Of a stretch of DNA of 64,000 nt, positions 19,958 to 28,900 are shown piece after piece. The stretch is from Biomaibacter acetigenes (GTDB lineage: Bacteria; Bacillota; Thermosediminibacteria; Thermosediminibacterales; Tepidanaerobacteraceae). Each line of letters begins with the position of its first letter. The first letter of the stretch is position 1. The notes under the pieces are model-generated. The model was not told the DNA's origin. It did no database searches and worked only from the letters and a program-made list of their open reading frames with translations. Both the position numbers and the translations under genes were made by a program. The stretch is from NCBI RefSeq assembly GCF_003691585.1, contig NZ_CP033169.1, positions 1,984,001-2,048,000 of the forward strand, given 5' to 3'.

Positions 19958-20157
19958 AAAGCTTCTCATCCCGGTTAGGGACGAGAAGCTCTCTCGCGGT
20001 ACCACCCTAATTGGCTAAAAGCCCTGCTCTTTGCATTTTAACGCCTGCCGGCCATTTTCTACTAAAGGCGAGTTCAAGGCTTTCCCCTTCCGGATTTTCA
20101 CCAAACTCCGGTCTCTGGAAAAGGGTTGCTGCCTTTACTACTCCTTTTGAACCTTTT
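19958..20157 (-). promoter_or_regulatory. T-box leader (Leu, specifier CUC) of leuS
   Basis: A tRNA-sensing riboswitch read on the minus strand. The universal T-box core AGGGTGGTACCGCG is at 20008-19995, the terminator hairpin AGCTTCTC/GAGAAGCT at 19990-19960 is followed by a T-rich stretch, and stem I carries AGTA, the AGAGA-CCGG-TTGGTG region and a specifier loop GAA-CTC-GCC with the leucine codon CTC at 20072-20070. Uncharged tRNA-Leu would stabilise the antiterminator and raise leuS expression. Confidence 0.93.
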
Positions 20158-20163
20158 TTAGAT

Positions 20164-20192
20164 ATTATAAGCAATATAACAGCTTCTGTCAA
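20164..20192 (-). promoter_or_regulatory. Consensus sigma-A promoter of the leuS T-box
   Basis: Minus strand TTGACA (20192-20187), exactly 17 bp, TATAAT (20169-20164). It is a perfect consensus, so output is probably set mainly by the T-box attenuator. It lies just after the gntR stop. Confidence 0.92.
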
Positions 20193-20219
20193 TATCCCTG
20201 CTTATTCTCAAGTTCATCT

Positions 20220-20960
20220 CTATTTACGCTTTCTCACTATACAAAATTTTATTTTATCCGGTGAAAAATAGTTTGAGGAATAAAATATGGGATTGTCTTT
20301 ATCATCATAATGAAGCTGTTCCAGGAGTAAAACTACATCGTTCCTGGATTTCAGGTTTAATTTTTTATATACTTCGGCGATTTCAGCCTTAACGGGTATG
20401 ATATCGGATACAGCATAGGAAATATATATACCAAGGTCTTTTTGCAAATAATCAAAAAGTGATTCTATCTTAAATTCAAATTCATTTTTTACAAACTTCA
20501 CCGGAATTCTATCTATGCAGTATACCACCGGAACATTATCGGCGGTCCTTACTCTTTCCACCCTGTAAATCTCTTGTTCCGGGGACATCTTCATGATGGA
20601 TGCTTCTTTTTCACTGGGGAATGTCCTTATAATACTTATATTTTTCGTTCCGGCTTTCATTCCCTGCTTTTCAATCAGCCTGGTAATGCTGATAAGTTCT
20701 TCCATACCGCTCTCAATCATGGGTTTTCGGGATACGAAAGTGCCCACTCCCTGATATCTTTTTATGAGGCCCTCATCTTCCAGGATTCTCAAGGCCTCCC
20801 GCAAAGTGGAACGGCTTACTCCAAATTCCCTGGCAAGTACCGTCTCCGATGGAAATTTTTGCTCTTCCCTGAGTTCGCCGCTCAATATCATGTCTCTTAT
20901 TTTCTTCAATACAATCTCATATCTCTGGGAATTGTCCCACAATTTCTCTGAAAAAATCAT
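20220..20960 (-). CDS. GntR-family (HutC/UTRA) transcriptional regulator
   Basis: A 246-residue repressor-type regulator. The N-terminal winged helix is clear (YEIVLKKIRDMILSGEL, FPSETVLAREFGVSRSTLREAL, LEDEGLIKRYQGVGTFVSRK). Residues about 100-245 form a UTRA ligand domain (IYRVERVRTADNVPVVYCIDRIP, LFDYLQKDLGIYIS, LLLEQLHYDDKDNPIFYSSNYF). The family responds to small metabolites. It is the last gene of the bmpA-importer operon (33 nt after the permease), so its ligand is probably a nucleoside or a nucleoside-derived sugar; that is inference from position. The ATG at 20960 follows AGGGAGTAAAAAAG. Confidence 0.9.
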   Translation of the reverse strand: MIFSEKLWDNSQRYEIVLKKIRDMILSGELREEQKFPSETVLAREFGVSRSTLREALRILEDEGLIKRYQGVGTFVSRKPMIESGMEELISITRLIEKQGMKAGTKNISIIRTFPSEKEASIMKMSPEQEIYRVERVRTADNVPVVYCIDRIPVKFVKNEFEFKIESLFDYLQKDLGIYISYAVSDIIPVKAEIAEVYKKLNLKSRNDVVLLLEQLHYDDKDNPIFYSSNYFSPDKIKFCIVRKRK

Positions 20961-20992
20961 CTTTTTTACTCCCTACCTTTAAATACACCATT

Positions 20993-21906
20993 TTATCCTG
21001 CATTTCTCTCATAAGGAACACCGTCTGCAGCCGGAGGTGTGGATTTCCTTACAAACCCTGCCAGCACAATGAGTGTGAGTACATAGGGTATCATTTTGAT
21101 AAACTGATAGGGTATTAAACCATTTTCCACCACCCTGAAACTCAAGGACTCTGCAAATCCAAACAAAAGCGAAGCCAGGAGCGCCCCCGTGGGGGTCCAG
21201 TTGCCGAAAATCATGGCCGCCAGAGCTATATATCCTTTGCCCTGAGTCATGCCTTCCACATACATCCCCGTATGCTCCAGGGCAAGATAAGCACCGGCAA
21301 GGCCGGCCAGCATGCCGCTTATCAACACGCCCACATATTTCATTTTGAATACGTTCACGCCGAGGGTATCCGCTGCCAGAGGGTTTTCTCCCACCGCCCT
21401 CAGCCTTAAGCCAAACACCGTCCGGTTGATTATATACTCTGAAAGCGGCACAAAAAGTATGGCCAGAATGATGATGGGTGAAATCCCCGTAAGCAAAGGC
21501 TTCAAGTAAGGCACGCTGTCAGTCCCGGGAATGTTTATTTTTGCAAGACCTGCCACATGGGGGTTGTAGTGGCCATTTTAAATATGGCCTGACTCATAAA
21601 ACGGCTACTTCCATAAGCCAGGATGTTTAGGGCCACACCACTAACTATCTGGTCTACCCGGAAGGTAACCGAAGCTATTGCATGAATCAATGCCAGCAAC
21701 ATGCCTGCCACCATGGCGATTATAAGCCCCATGACAGGCCCGTAAAAATAAGCGCCCAGGGCTCCCCAGAAAGACCCTACTATCATCATGCCTTCCAGGC
21801 CAATATTTACCACGCCACTCCTTTCTGAATAAACTGCTCCCAGGGCCGTGAGGAGTATGGGTATCGCCATTCTAAAGCTGGACGCCAGCAGTTCTGCCAG
21901 GTGCAT
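20993..21906 (-). CDS. nupQ: ABC transporter permease (NupQ/YufQ type), frameshifted
   Basis: The second membrane subunit of a BmpA-type purine nucleoside importer, about 304 residues. The N-terminal fragment (21906-21535) shows LASSFRMAIPILLTALGAVYSERSG and VVNIGLEGMM, the family signature. The C-terminal fragment shows NRTVFGLRLRAVGENPLAADTLGV, the cytoplasmic coupling region, and GYIALAAMIFGNWTPTGALL. The frame breaks at the G5 run 21559-21563; six would give ATTTPHVAGLAKINIP and one continuous protein. Its 5' end overlaps the other permease by 35 nt, as is common in these operons. Substrate identity (guanosine, inosine or other nucleosides) is inferred from family. Confidence 0.88.
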
Positions 21907-23021
21907 TTTTGCTTACCTCCTTTTTCTCCAGGCGCTTAATGTAGTCGTTCATCACTTTAGTTATTACAACTATAGAAATTATCATCAAAGCCTGAAGGAT
22001 TACCACCGCATCCATGGGAACGTTGAGGAATGTCTGCACACCCTCCGCCCCACGGTTTAAAAATCCAAAAAGCATCGCGGAAAGGATTATCCCCAGAGGG
22101 TGGTTCTGTCCCATCAGCGCCACCGCTATACCGTTAAAGCCATAATTCCTGGGAAAATCCAGGTCCATGTATCCAAAATAACCCAAAAGGTCCGAAAGAC
22201 CCACAAGCCCCGCTATAGCACCGCTCAATAAGAAACCTACGAAATAAACCTTCTCGGGTTTAATGCCTGCGGTCCTGGCTGCATCGGGATTGTGGCCTAC
22301 CGCCCTGAGTTCAAAACCGAAGGGGGTGTACATGAGCATGTAGTAAATGCCTATGGCAAGCAATATACCCAGAGGGAAGAACCAGTTAAGGTATACGTGT
22401 TTGGGCAAATCGAGTCCAAAAAGATTTAAAAAATCGCGCATCCTGGGCATTAAAGCAGATGGAAGTATTTTTGGCATCCTCACAATGGGACTGCCCAGGC
22501 CTTGTAACATTTTTTGGCTTTTATCCATCAAAAGGTCTGCTATAAAATAATGGATAAATGAAAATGATATGTAATTCAACATTATGGTGCTAATAACTTC
22601 ATGCACACCCCGTTTTACCTTCAAGTATATGGGTAAAAGTGACCACAAACTTCCCGCCACGATGGCCGCCAGAATTGTAAGGGGAAGATGTATTATGGCA
22701 GGAAGCCCTTTAAGAGAGAATCCTACCAGGGCTGCCAAAAAAGCTCCCATAAGGTACTGTCCCTCGACACCGATGTTAAAAAGGTTCATGCGGAAACCCA
22801 CTGAAACGGCAAGTCCGGAGAATATAAGAGGTGTCGCATTATAGAGTATTATTGCTATGCTATCCACTCTCTTAAAGCTGAAGCTGAACATGGTAGCAAA
22901 TACTTTTAAACGGGTCCTGGTGTATGACCATTATCACCAGTGAACTTATAAGTGCTGCCATCAATATGGCAAAAATAGGGGATAAAACCCTGAGCATTAT
23001 TATTTTATAATTATTTTTCAT
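21872..23021 (-). CDS. nupP: ABC transporter permease (NupP/YufP type), frameshifted near the N-terminus
   Basis: First membrane subunit of the importer, about 380 residues. The start is ATG 23021, overlapping the ATPase stop in ATGA, and gives MKNNYKIIMLRVLSPIFAIL with one membrane span. The frame is lost at the A4 run (22904-22907 on the plus strand); three bases would give QDPFKVFATMFSFSFKRVDS and join the long downstream frame. That contains ATPLIFSGLAVSVGFRMNLFNIGVEGQ and TPFGFELRAVGHNPDAARTAGI, both signatures of BmpA-linked permeases. Without the correction the longest frame starts at 22891 and lacks the first span. Confidence 0.88.
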
Positions 23022-24544
23022 TCGCCGCTCACTCTCCGTTCAGAACCGCCGAGCATATATATGCCCACGTCTTCAAGAGTAACTTCTTCGGGTTTGAATT
23101 CGGCCACTATCCTGCCGTTATAAATGACACCAACCCTATCCGAAAGGGCCAGTACTTCCTCTAGGTCTGCAGATATCAGTAAAATCGCTTTTCCTTCGTC
23201 TCTTTTTTTCAATAGTTCCCGGTGTACAAACTCCGCAGCCCCGATATCCAGGCCTCTTGTGGGCTGAGAAGCTATAATAATATCCGGGTCTTCCGAAAGT
23301 TCCCGGGCCAGTATCACCTTTTGCTGGTTGCCGCCTGAGAGGTCTTCCACCGGTTGATTTATTGAGCTCAAGCTAATGGAATATTCTTGAACCTTTTTTC
23401 GAGTGAATTCTATTGCTTCTTTTACCTTGAGCAGTGGCTTTTTATAAAACTCTTTTTCCCGATGAAACCCAATTATGCCGTTTTCCCACACTTTCATGGG
23501 GAGCACCAGGCCCTGCCGGTGACGGTCCTCAGGAATATAGGCCACCCTCAGTTTTCGAATTTCTTTTACTGAAAATCCCTTTACCTGAATACCGCGTATC
23601 TGTATACTGCCTCCCGATATGACTTTAAGTCCCATAATGGCCTCTGTCAGTTCCTTCTGGCCGTTACCCTCAATACCGGCTATACCGTATACTTCTCCGC
23701 CTCTTATTTCAAAACTTGCACCATCCAGAGCCGCTTTCCCACCAGGGTCTTTTACCACAAGGTCTTTAACCGAAAGAAAAATCTCTCCAGGAGTAACTTT
23801 TTGCTTATTTAGATTCATCAAAACGGGTTTACCTACCATCATTTTAGCCAGCTGTTCCTTTGTAATTTCTTCGGGCACCGCAGAACCCGCTACCTCACCT
23901 CGCCGTAAAACAGTGATTTTGTCTGCTATCTCCAGAACCTCGTCCAGCTTGTGGCTGATAAATATGATGGTCTTTCCTTCCTGTTTCAGTCTTTTGAGAT
24001 TGACAAAGAGTTCCTTGACTTCCTGAGGGGCCAGTACCGCCGTCGGTTCATCCAGCACGAGGATGTCGGCACCCCTGTAAAGAACCTTCAATATCTCCAC
24101 TCTTTGAGCCTGGCCGACGGAAATATTCTCCACCTTGGCATCCAGGTCCAGGGAGAAGTTATACAGATTACAAAGCCTCTCCACTATATTTCGGGCTTGT
24201 TTATAGTCGATGGAAATTCCCGACCGTATTTCCGAACCGAGGATGATGTTTTCCAGCACTGTAAAGCGGGACACCAGCATAAAGTGCTGGTGGACCATGC
24301 CTATCTTGAGCTCTATAGCCTTAATGGGTGAATTTATATTTTCCTTTTTGCCAAAAATGAATATTTCCCCTTCATCGGGCTGGTAAAGGCCTGACAATAT
24401 TTTCATAAGGGTGCTCTTACCGGCTCCGTTTTCTCCAACAACGGCATGTATTTCGCCCTTTTCTATAGTAATGTTGATATTGTTGTTAGCTGTGATACCC
24501 GGAAAGCGCTTGGTGATATTTTTAAGCTCCACAGCCTTTTCCAA
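23018..24544 (-). CDS. nupO: ABC transporter ATP-binding protein (NupO/YufO type, two ATPase domains)
   Basis: A 508-residue fused double ATPase that powers the nucleoside importer. Domain 1 has Walker A GENGAGKSTLM, signature ISVGQAQRVEIL and Walker B ILVLDEPTAVL. Domain 2 has the degenerate P-loop GIEGNGQKELTEAI, signature LSGGNQQKVILA and IIASQPTRGLDIG. This arrangement is typical of the RbsA/YufO class. Start TTG 24544 follows GGGAGGG by 6 nt; in-frame codons further upstream cover the intercistronic hairpin and are not used. It ends overlapping nupP (ATGA). Confidence 0.94.
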   Translation of the reverse strand: MEKAVELKNITKRFPGITANNNINITIEKGEIHAVVGENGAGKSTLMKILSGLYQPDEGEIFIFGKKENINSPIKAIELKIGMVHQHFMLVSRFTVLENIILGSEIRSGISIDYKQARNIVERLCNLYNFSLDLDAKVENISVGQAQRVEILKVLYRGADILVLDEPTAVLAPQEVKELFVNLKRLKQEGKTIIFISHKLDEVLEIADKITVLRRGEVAGSAVPEEITKEQLAKMMVGKPVLMNLNKQKVTPGEIFLSVKDLVVKDPGGKAALDGASFEIRGGEVYGIAGIEGNGQKELTEAIMGLKVISGGSIQIRGIQVKGFSVKEIRKLRVAYIPEDRHRQGLVLPMKVWENGIIGFHREKEFYKKPLLKVKEAIEFTRKKVQEYSISLSSINQPVEDLSGGNQQKVILARELSEDPDIIIASQPTRGLDIGAAEFVHRELLKKRDEGKAILLISADLEEVLALSDRVGVIYNGRIVAEFKPEEVTLEDVGIYMLGGSERRVSGE

Positions 24545-24640
24545 GATGTTCCCTCCCTCAAATATGATTGGGGACATTCCTCCGACTACCCCAGATTCAT
24601 TCCCCAGAAGAGGAGGTGTGTCCCCTTTCATTATAAAAAG

Positions 24641-24662
24641 GGGGGTGACATATGTCACCCCC
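24641..24662 (-). terminator. Intercistronic hairpin between bmpA and nupO
   Basis: A perfect 22-nt palindrome built on GGGGGTGACAT/ATGTCACCCCC, 7 nt after the bmpA stop, followed on the minus strand by TTTTTATAATG. It should work as a partial terminator or 3' stabiliser, making more binding protein than ATPase, as is common in importer operons. Confidence 0.75.
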
Positions 24663-24668
24663 GCTTTA

Positions 24669-25808
24669 TTATTTGCTAAGGGTTTTTAAGAATTCATCAT
24701 ATTCCTTTTTATCCACGGGAACTTTAATCTCACCTTTTATAACTTTTTGTTTAAGTTCCTCAAGCTTGGGCTCAATATCGGAAATCATAGATTTATTGTA
24801 ATCATTGACAGCATAACCAACACCGTCCTCTGCCAGCCCGAAAATCTGGTAACCGCCCTTGAAATTGCCATCAATATAAGCTTTTATAGTGTCATATACG
24901 GATATATCCACTCTCTTCAACATACTGGTTAAAATATACTTTCTTTGATCTTCTTTAGCTGAAAGGGATTGGTCTGAATCCACACCGATGGCTAATTTTT
25001 TTTCACCTGTGGCGGCTTCAATGACACCTATACCGGAGGCGCCTGAAGCATGATAAACCACGTCAGCTCCTGCTTTAAACTGTTTTAATGCCAGTTCTTT
25101 ACCCTTTACAGGGTCTTTAAAGGCATCACCGGTAGTACCTATGTAATCTACCATGGTACCTATTTTCGGATTGATGTATTTTGCTCCCGCAAGGTAACCC
25201 ACCTCAAATCTCTCGATGAGCGGTGATTTCATGCCTCCTACAAAACCGACCTTACCTGTTTTGGATTTCAATGCCGCTGCGGCTCCTACCAGGAAGGAAC
25301 CTTCCTGTTCCTTGAAGAGCAAGCAGGAAACATTGGAATCATCTTTCAAGCCATCTATGAAACCATCGATCAATCCAAACTTTACATCGGGAAATTCCTG
25401 TGATACCTTTGCTATATGGTCTGTGAACATAAAGCCTACACCAAAGATAAGATTGTAACCATCTTCAGCCAGAAGTCTCATGAGCTGTTCCCTGTTTTCG
25501 CCGCCGGCGGAAGGCTCCAGGTATTTGACTTCAATCTTATCGCCAAATTCCTTCTGGGCCTTTTCCAATCCCGCATAGGCACTATCATTAAAGGATAGGT
25601 CGCCACGGCCGCCCACATCAAAGACAAGTCCAACCTTAATCTTTTTGATTTCAGGAGCAGGCTGAGTTTGCTGCTGTTGCTGCTGCTCCTGGGCGGGCTG
25701 CTGTTCCTGTTTTTGTTCCGTAGCCGGTTTTTGCCCGCAACCTGCAACCAGAGAAACCACTAGAAGCAAGGCTAATCCCACAACCAAAATCTTCTTAGCT
25801 TTTAACAT
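24669..25808 (-). CDS. bmpA: BmpA/Med-family nucleoside-binding lipoprotein
   Basis: The 379-residue substrate-binding protein of the importer. The signal peptide LVVGLALLLVVSLVAGC ends in a lipobox (VAGC). A low-complexity Gln/Pro/Glu linker (residues about 27-52) precedes the binding domain, which begins KKIKVGLVFDVGGRGDLSFN, the pattern of BMP-family (PnrA) purine nucleoside receptors, and contains FGLIDGF, GKVGFVGGM and VVYHASGASGIGVIEA. Start ATG 25808 follows GGGGGGATATT. It heads the operon bmpA-nupO-nupP-nupQ-gntR with its own extended -10 promoter. Confidence 0.94.
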   Translation of the reverse strand: MLKAKKILVVGLALLLVVSLVAGCGQKPATEQKQEQQPAQEQQQQQQTQPAPEIKKIKVGLVFDVGGRGDLSFNDSAYAGLEKAQKEFGDKIEVKYLEPSAGGENREQLMRLLAEDGYNLIFGVGFMFTDHIAKVSQEFPDVKFGLIDGFIDGLKDDSNVSCLLFKEQEGSFLVGAAAALKSKTGKVGFVGGMKSPLIERFEVGYLAGAKYINPKIGTMVDYIGTTGDAFKDPVKGKELALKQFKAGADVVYHASGASGIGVIEAATGEKKLAIGVDSDQSLSAKEDQRKYILTSMLKRVDISVYDTIKAYIDGNFKGGYQIFGLAEDGVGYAVNDYNKSMISDIEPKLEELKQKVIKGEIKVPVDKKEYDEFLKTLSK

Positions 25809-25828
25809 AATATCCCCCCATTTTTTAT

Positions 25829-25849
25829 AATTGTTAGACATCCGACATT
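25829..25849 (-). promoter_or_regulatory. Promoter-proximal element shared with the surface nucleotidase gene
   Basis: Minus strand ATGTCGGATGTCTAACAATT begins 3 nt after the bmpA -10 box. The same 21-bp element with three differences begins 3 nt after the -10 box of the surface protein gene (34561-34581). It holds a direct repeat ATGTCKG twice. Position at the start of transcription suggests an operator or an initial-transcript element. Confidence 0.5.
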
Positions 25850-25852
25850 CCC

Positions 25853-25882
25853 ATATTAGCATTTTTTTGGTAATTCTGTCAA
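25853..25882 (-). promoter_or_regulatory. Promoter of the bmpA operon
   Basis: Minus strand TTGACA (25882-25877), 18-bp spacer, TAATAT (25858-25853) with a TGC extension of the -10. Confidence 0.8.
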
Positions 25883-25936
25883 GTATTTATTTTATATTGA
25901 ATTTTCTATTAATATATTTTTAAGGTCTTGTTTTTT

Positions 25937-25967
25937 CGGAGGAAGGCTTGATTTATACCTTCCTCCG
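25937..25967. repeat. Inverted repeat after the surface protein gene
   Basis: CGGAGGAAGG and CCTTCCTCCG, a 10-bp perfect stem with an 11-nt loop, 8 nt after the stop of the giant gene. On the minus strand it is followed by A residues, not T, so it is not a standard terminator in the gene's direction. It may stabilise the mRNA 3' end. Confidence 0.55.
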
Positions 25968-25974
25968 GTTTTCA

Positions 25975-28900
25975 TTAATATAGTTCTAAGGTATCCATCA
26001 ATCTCTTTAACATCACAATAGCCTGGGCTCTGGTAGCTGTTTGTTTCGGTGCAAACAGATTGCCCGCCATTCCCTCGACTATCTCAAGTTTATATACTCC
26101 TTTTACCGCATCTTTTGCCCAGGGACTTATGTTCATACTATCGGCAAAGGGTAAGCCGTCACCGCTCAAAGTCTTACCAGTAGCGTAATTGTATGCCCTT
26201 GCTATCATGGTAGCCATTTCTTCCCTTGTTATTTTTTGGTCGGGGAAGAAGTGATTCTTATCCTTGCCTGTGATTATACCGGCCTTGTATGCCGCAGCTA
26301 TGTCGTTTTTAAACCAGGCATTATCAGGCACATCCTGGAATATGTTTTCTGATGCCGTGCTCTCCAGTTTCAACATCCTCGTAAGCAGTGCGGCAAACTG
26401 GGCGCGGGTTATGCTTTGATCAGGGTAAAATTTAGTATCTTCGATTCCCTTAGCAATATCCCTGGCGGCCATCAGTATTATATTTTGCTTTGCCCAGTGT
26501 CTGTCAATATCCGTAAACTTATTCTTGAACTCCATTACGGTGTATTTGCTGAGATGCCCCAAGTCGATTCCGTAGCCGATTACTTTGTCATTTTCATCTT
26601 TGACGGCTTCTCCACCTAAACATTCGAGGGTTCCGTGTTCTTTGATGCGATAGATGAAGAAGTTTCCCTGACCGTTCTTATTTAATTTCATTATTAGTCT
26701 TACGGGCTTTTCAAATATTTTTTGTTCTTTATCTTCTACCGTTACATTCACATCTATAACATCACCGGCCAGATCAAGGTTATCCGGCAAGTTCTTCAAA
26801 AGCTGCTGCACTTCTTGCTTTTGTACTTGCTCTACACTAATTCCGACTTTGGCTCCCGGAGTGGTACCCTGGGTATCGATAGATGACGGATTTACCGTAA
26901 CTTGAGCCCACGGTGTGGCTACGGTGACCTTAATGCCTTTTTGAGCCAGTTTTTCTATGGAAGTTGCACTGATGCTTACATTTACCTGAGGCCCTACGGC
27001 CTTTTGCTGATCTATTACCGCAGTAAAACCTTCCTGCTTTAAAACTTTATCTATAGCCTCATCAGTAACTTCCACTTTCACCCGACCATCGGTAGTTGTT
27101 ACATTAAGTTCGGATTCAGGGATGACTCCCGGGCTGGTGGAAGGTTCTTCCTTCTTTTTATTTTCTTTCTTCTTATGATCCTCATCGCTATCATCATCTT
27201 TTAATGGTGAATATATTGATATTCTTCCTTCAATCACCGGATTTACAGGACTATGTTGCTGCAGGTATTCCTTAAATACTTCATAATCCACAAACCCTAT
27301 ATCTATTACCTTGCTTGCTTCCTTAAAGGAAGTGTAGCCGTCTCCGCCTCCGGCCATGAAGTTATTTGTGGCTACCAGGTACCTGGCGCTTCTATTTATG
27401 GAACTGTAACCTTCCCAGGTCTTTACCTTAACGTCAACGATGCGCTGTCCTACCGGTTTTTCAGGGTCCCATGTGAATTTAAGTCCTGCCACCTGGGGGA
27501 ATCGACCGGCTTTTTGTTCAACCTGGCTTACGCCGTTTTCCAGTGCAGCGATGATTTGTTCACCGGTAAGCTCCAACACTACCAGGGTATTCCCAAAGGG
27601 CATTACTGTAAGGACTTCTCCCAAGGTAATATCACCTTCATCAATGGAAGCTCTTATACCGCCGCCATTAGTAATAGCCATTGAAGCTCCGCCTAGTTTT
27701 GAGGCTTTTTCCAGCATAGCATCGGCGATGAGGTTGCCGAGATTTGTTTCTTTTGTCCTGACATTATCCCTCGCGCCGTCAAGGGCTACCTGGGTTTTAC
27801 CTACCACTGTGTTTTTGAGTTCTTCCAGAGGTGCTTTATAAGTTGCAAGTTTTTCAGCGAATTCCTGATCTTCCGCATAGACATAATTTCCATCCGCATC
27901 TTTTGCCGCTACATCAATCAAGCGGCCTTCGTATTCCTTAACTAATCCCACATCATCAAAGTCCACATCGAGTCTACCCAGATACTTCCCATATTCATTA
28001 GCCTGCACCACAAGAGTGGGAGTATTATATTGCGCATCCGTAATCACCGCAGGATAGTCTGAAGGTTTGGTATGGCTGTGACCACCAACTATAATGTCAA
28101 TACCTTCTACTTGTTCGGCTAGATCCTTGTCCTTATCCCAGCCCAGATGGCTGATGGCTATGATTTTGTCTATACCTTTATCTTCCAGCATATCTACTGC
28201 AGAAGCCGCCGATACAAAAGCATCATTGATCTTTATCTTGTCACCGGGGCTGGAAATCTCACCGGTATCTTCTGTAGTAACCCCAATGAGACCTACCTTT
28301 TCTCCATTTACATCAACTATGGCAGCGGGGGTAAATACTTGCTTTAAGGGATTCCCCTACGGAGCCTTCTCCTACACTATTTTTGAATAAGGAACTCAAT
28401 GCAGGTTCGGTACTAAAATCAAAGTTGGAGTTTATTATGGGGAATGCGGCTTTATTGATAAATTCGGCCAGTGCAGTGGGGCCCTTATCAAATTCATGGT
28501 TGCCGAGGCCCATAGCATTATATCCCAGCATATTCATAAAATCTATATCGGCCTGGCCTTGATATTTGGTAAAGTAAAGGGTTCCGGAAAACACATCGCC
28601 GGCATCTAACAACAGATTATTATGAGCTTCTGACCTAATAGTCTTAACCACTGTAGCTCTCCGGGCTATATCATCCAGATGTGCGTGGGTATCGTTTGTG
28701 TGCATGATAGTGAGACTCCAGTATTGTGGCTCTTGTGTCGTTTCTTTAACCAGGTCTGTAGGGAAGCGCACCCTTACTCTAGGGCCGGCGGCACCTATAG
28801 AAGCTATGCCTATGACCGTATATTTATCTCCTACTTTAAGGCGGCTCATGTCAATGCCCAGGTAGCCGTCCACATGGATGTAGGCTTCTCCCGAACCGTC

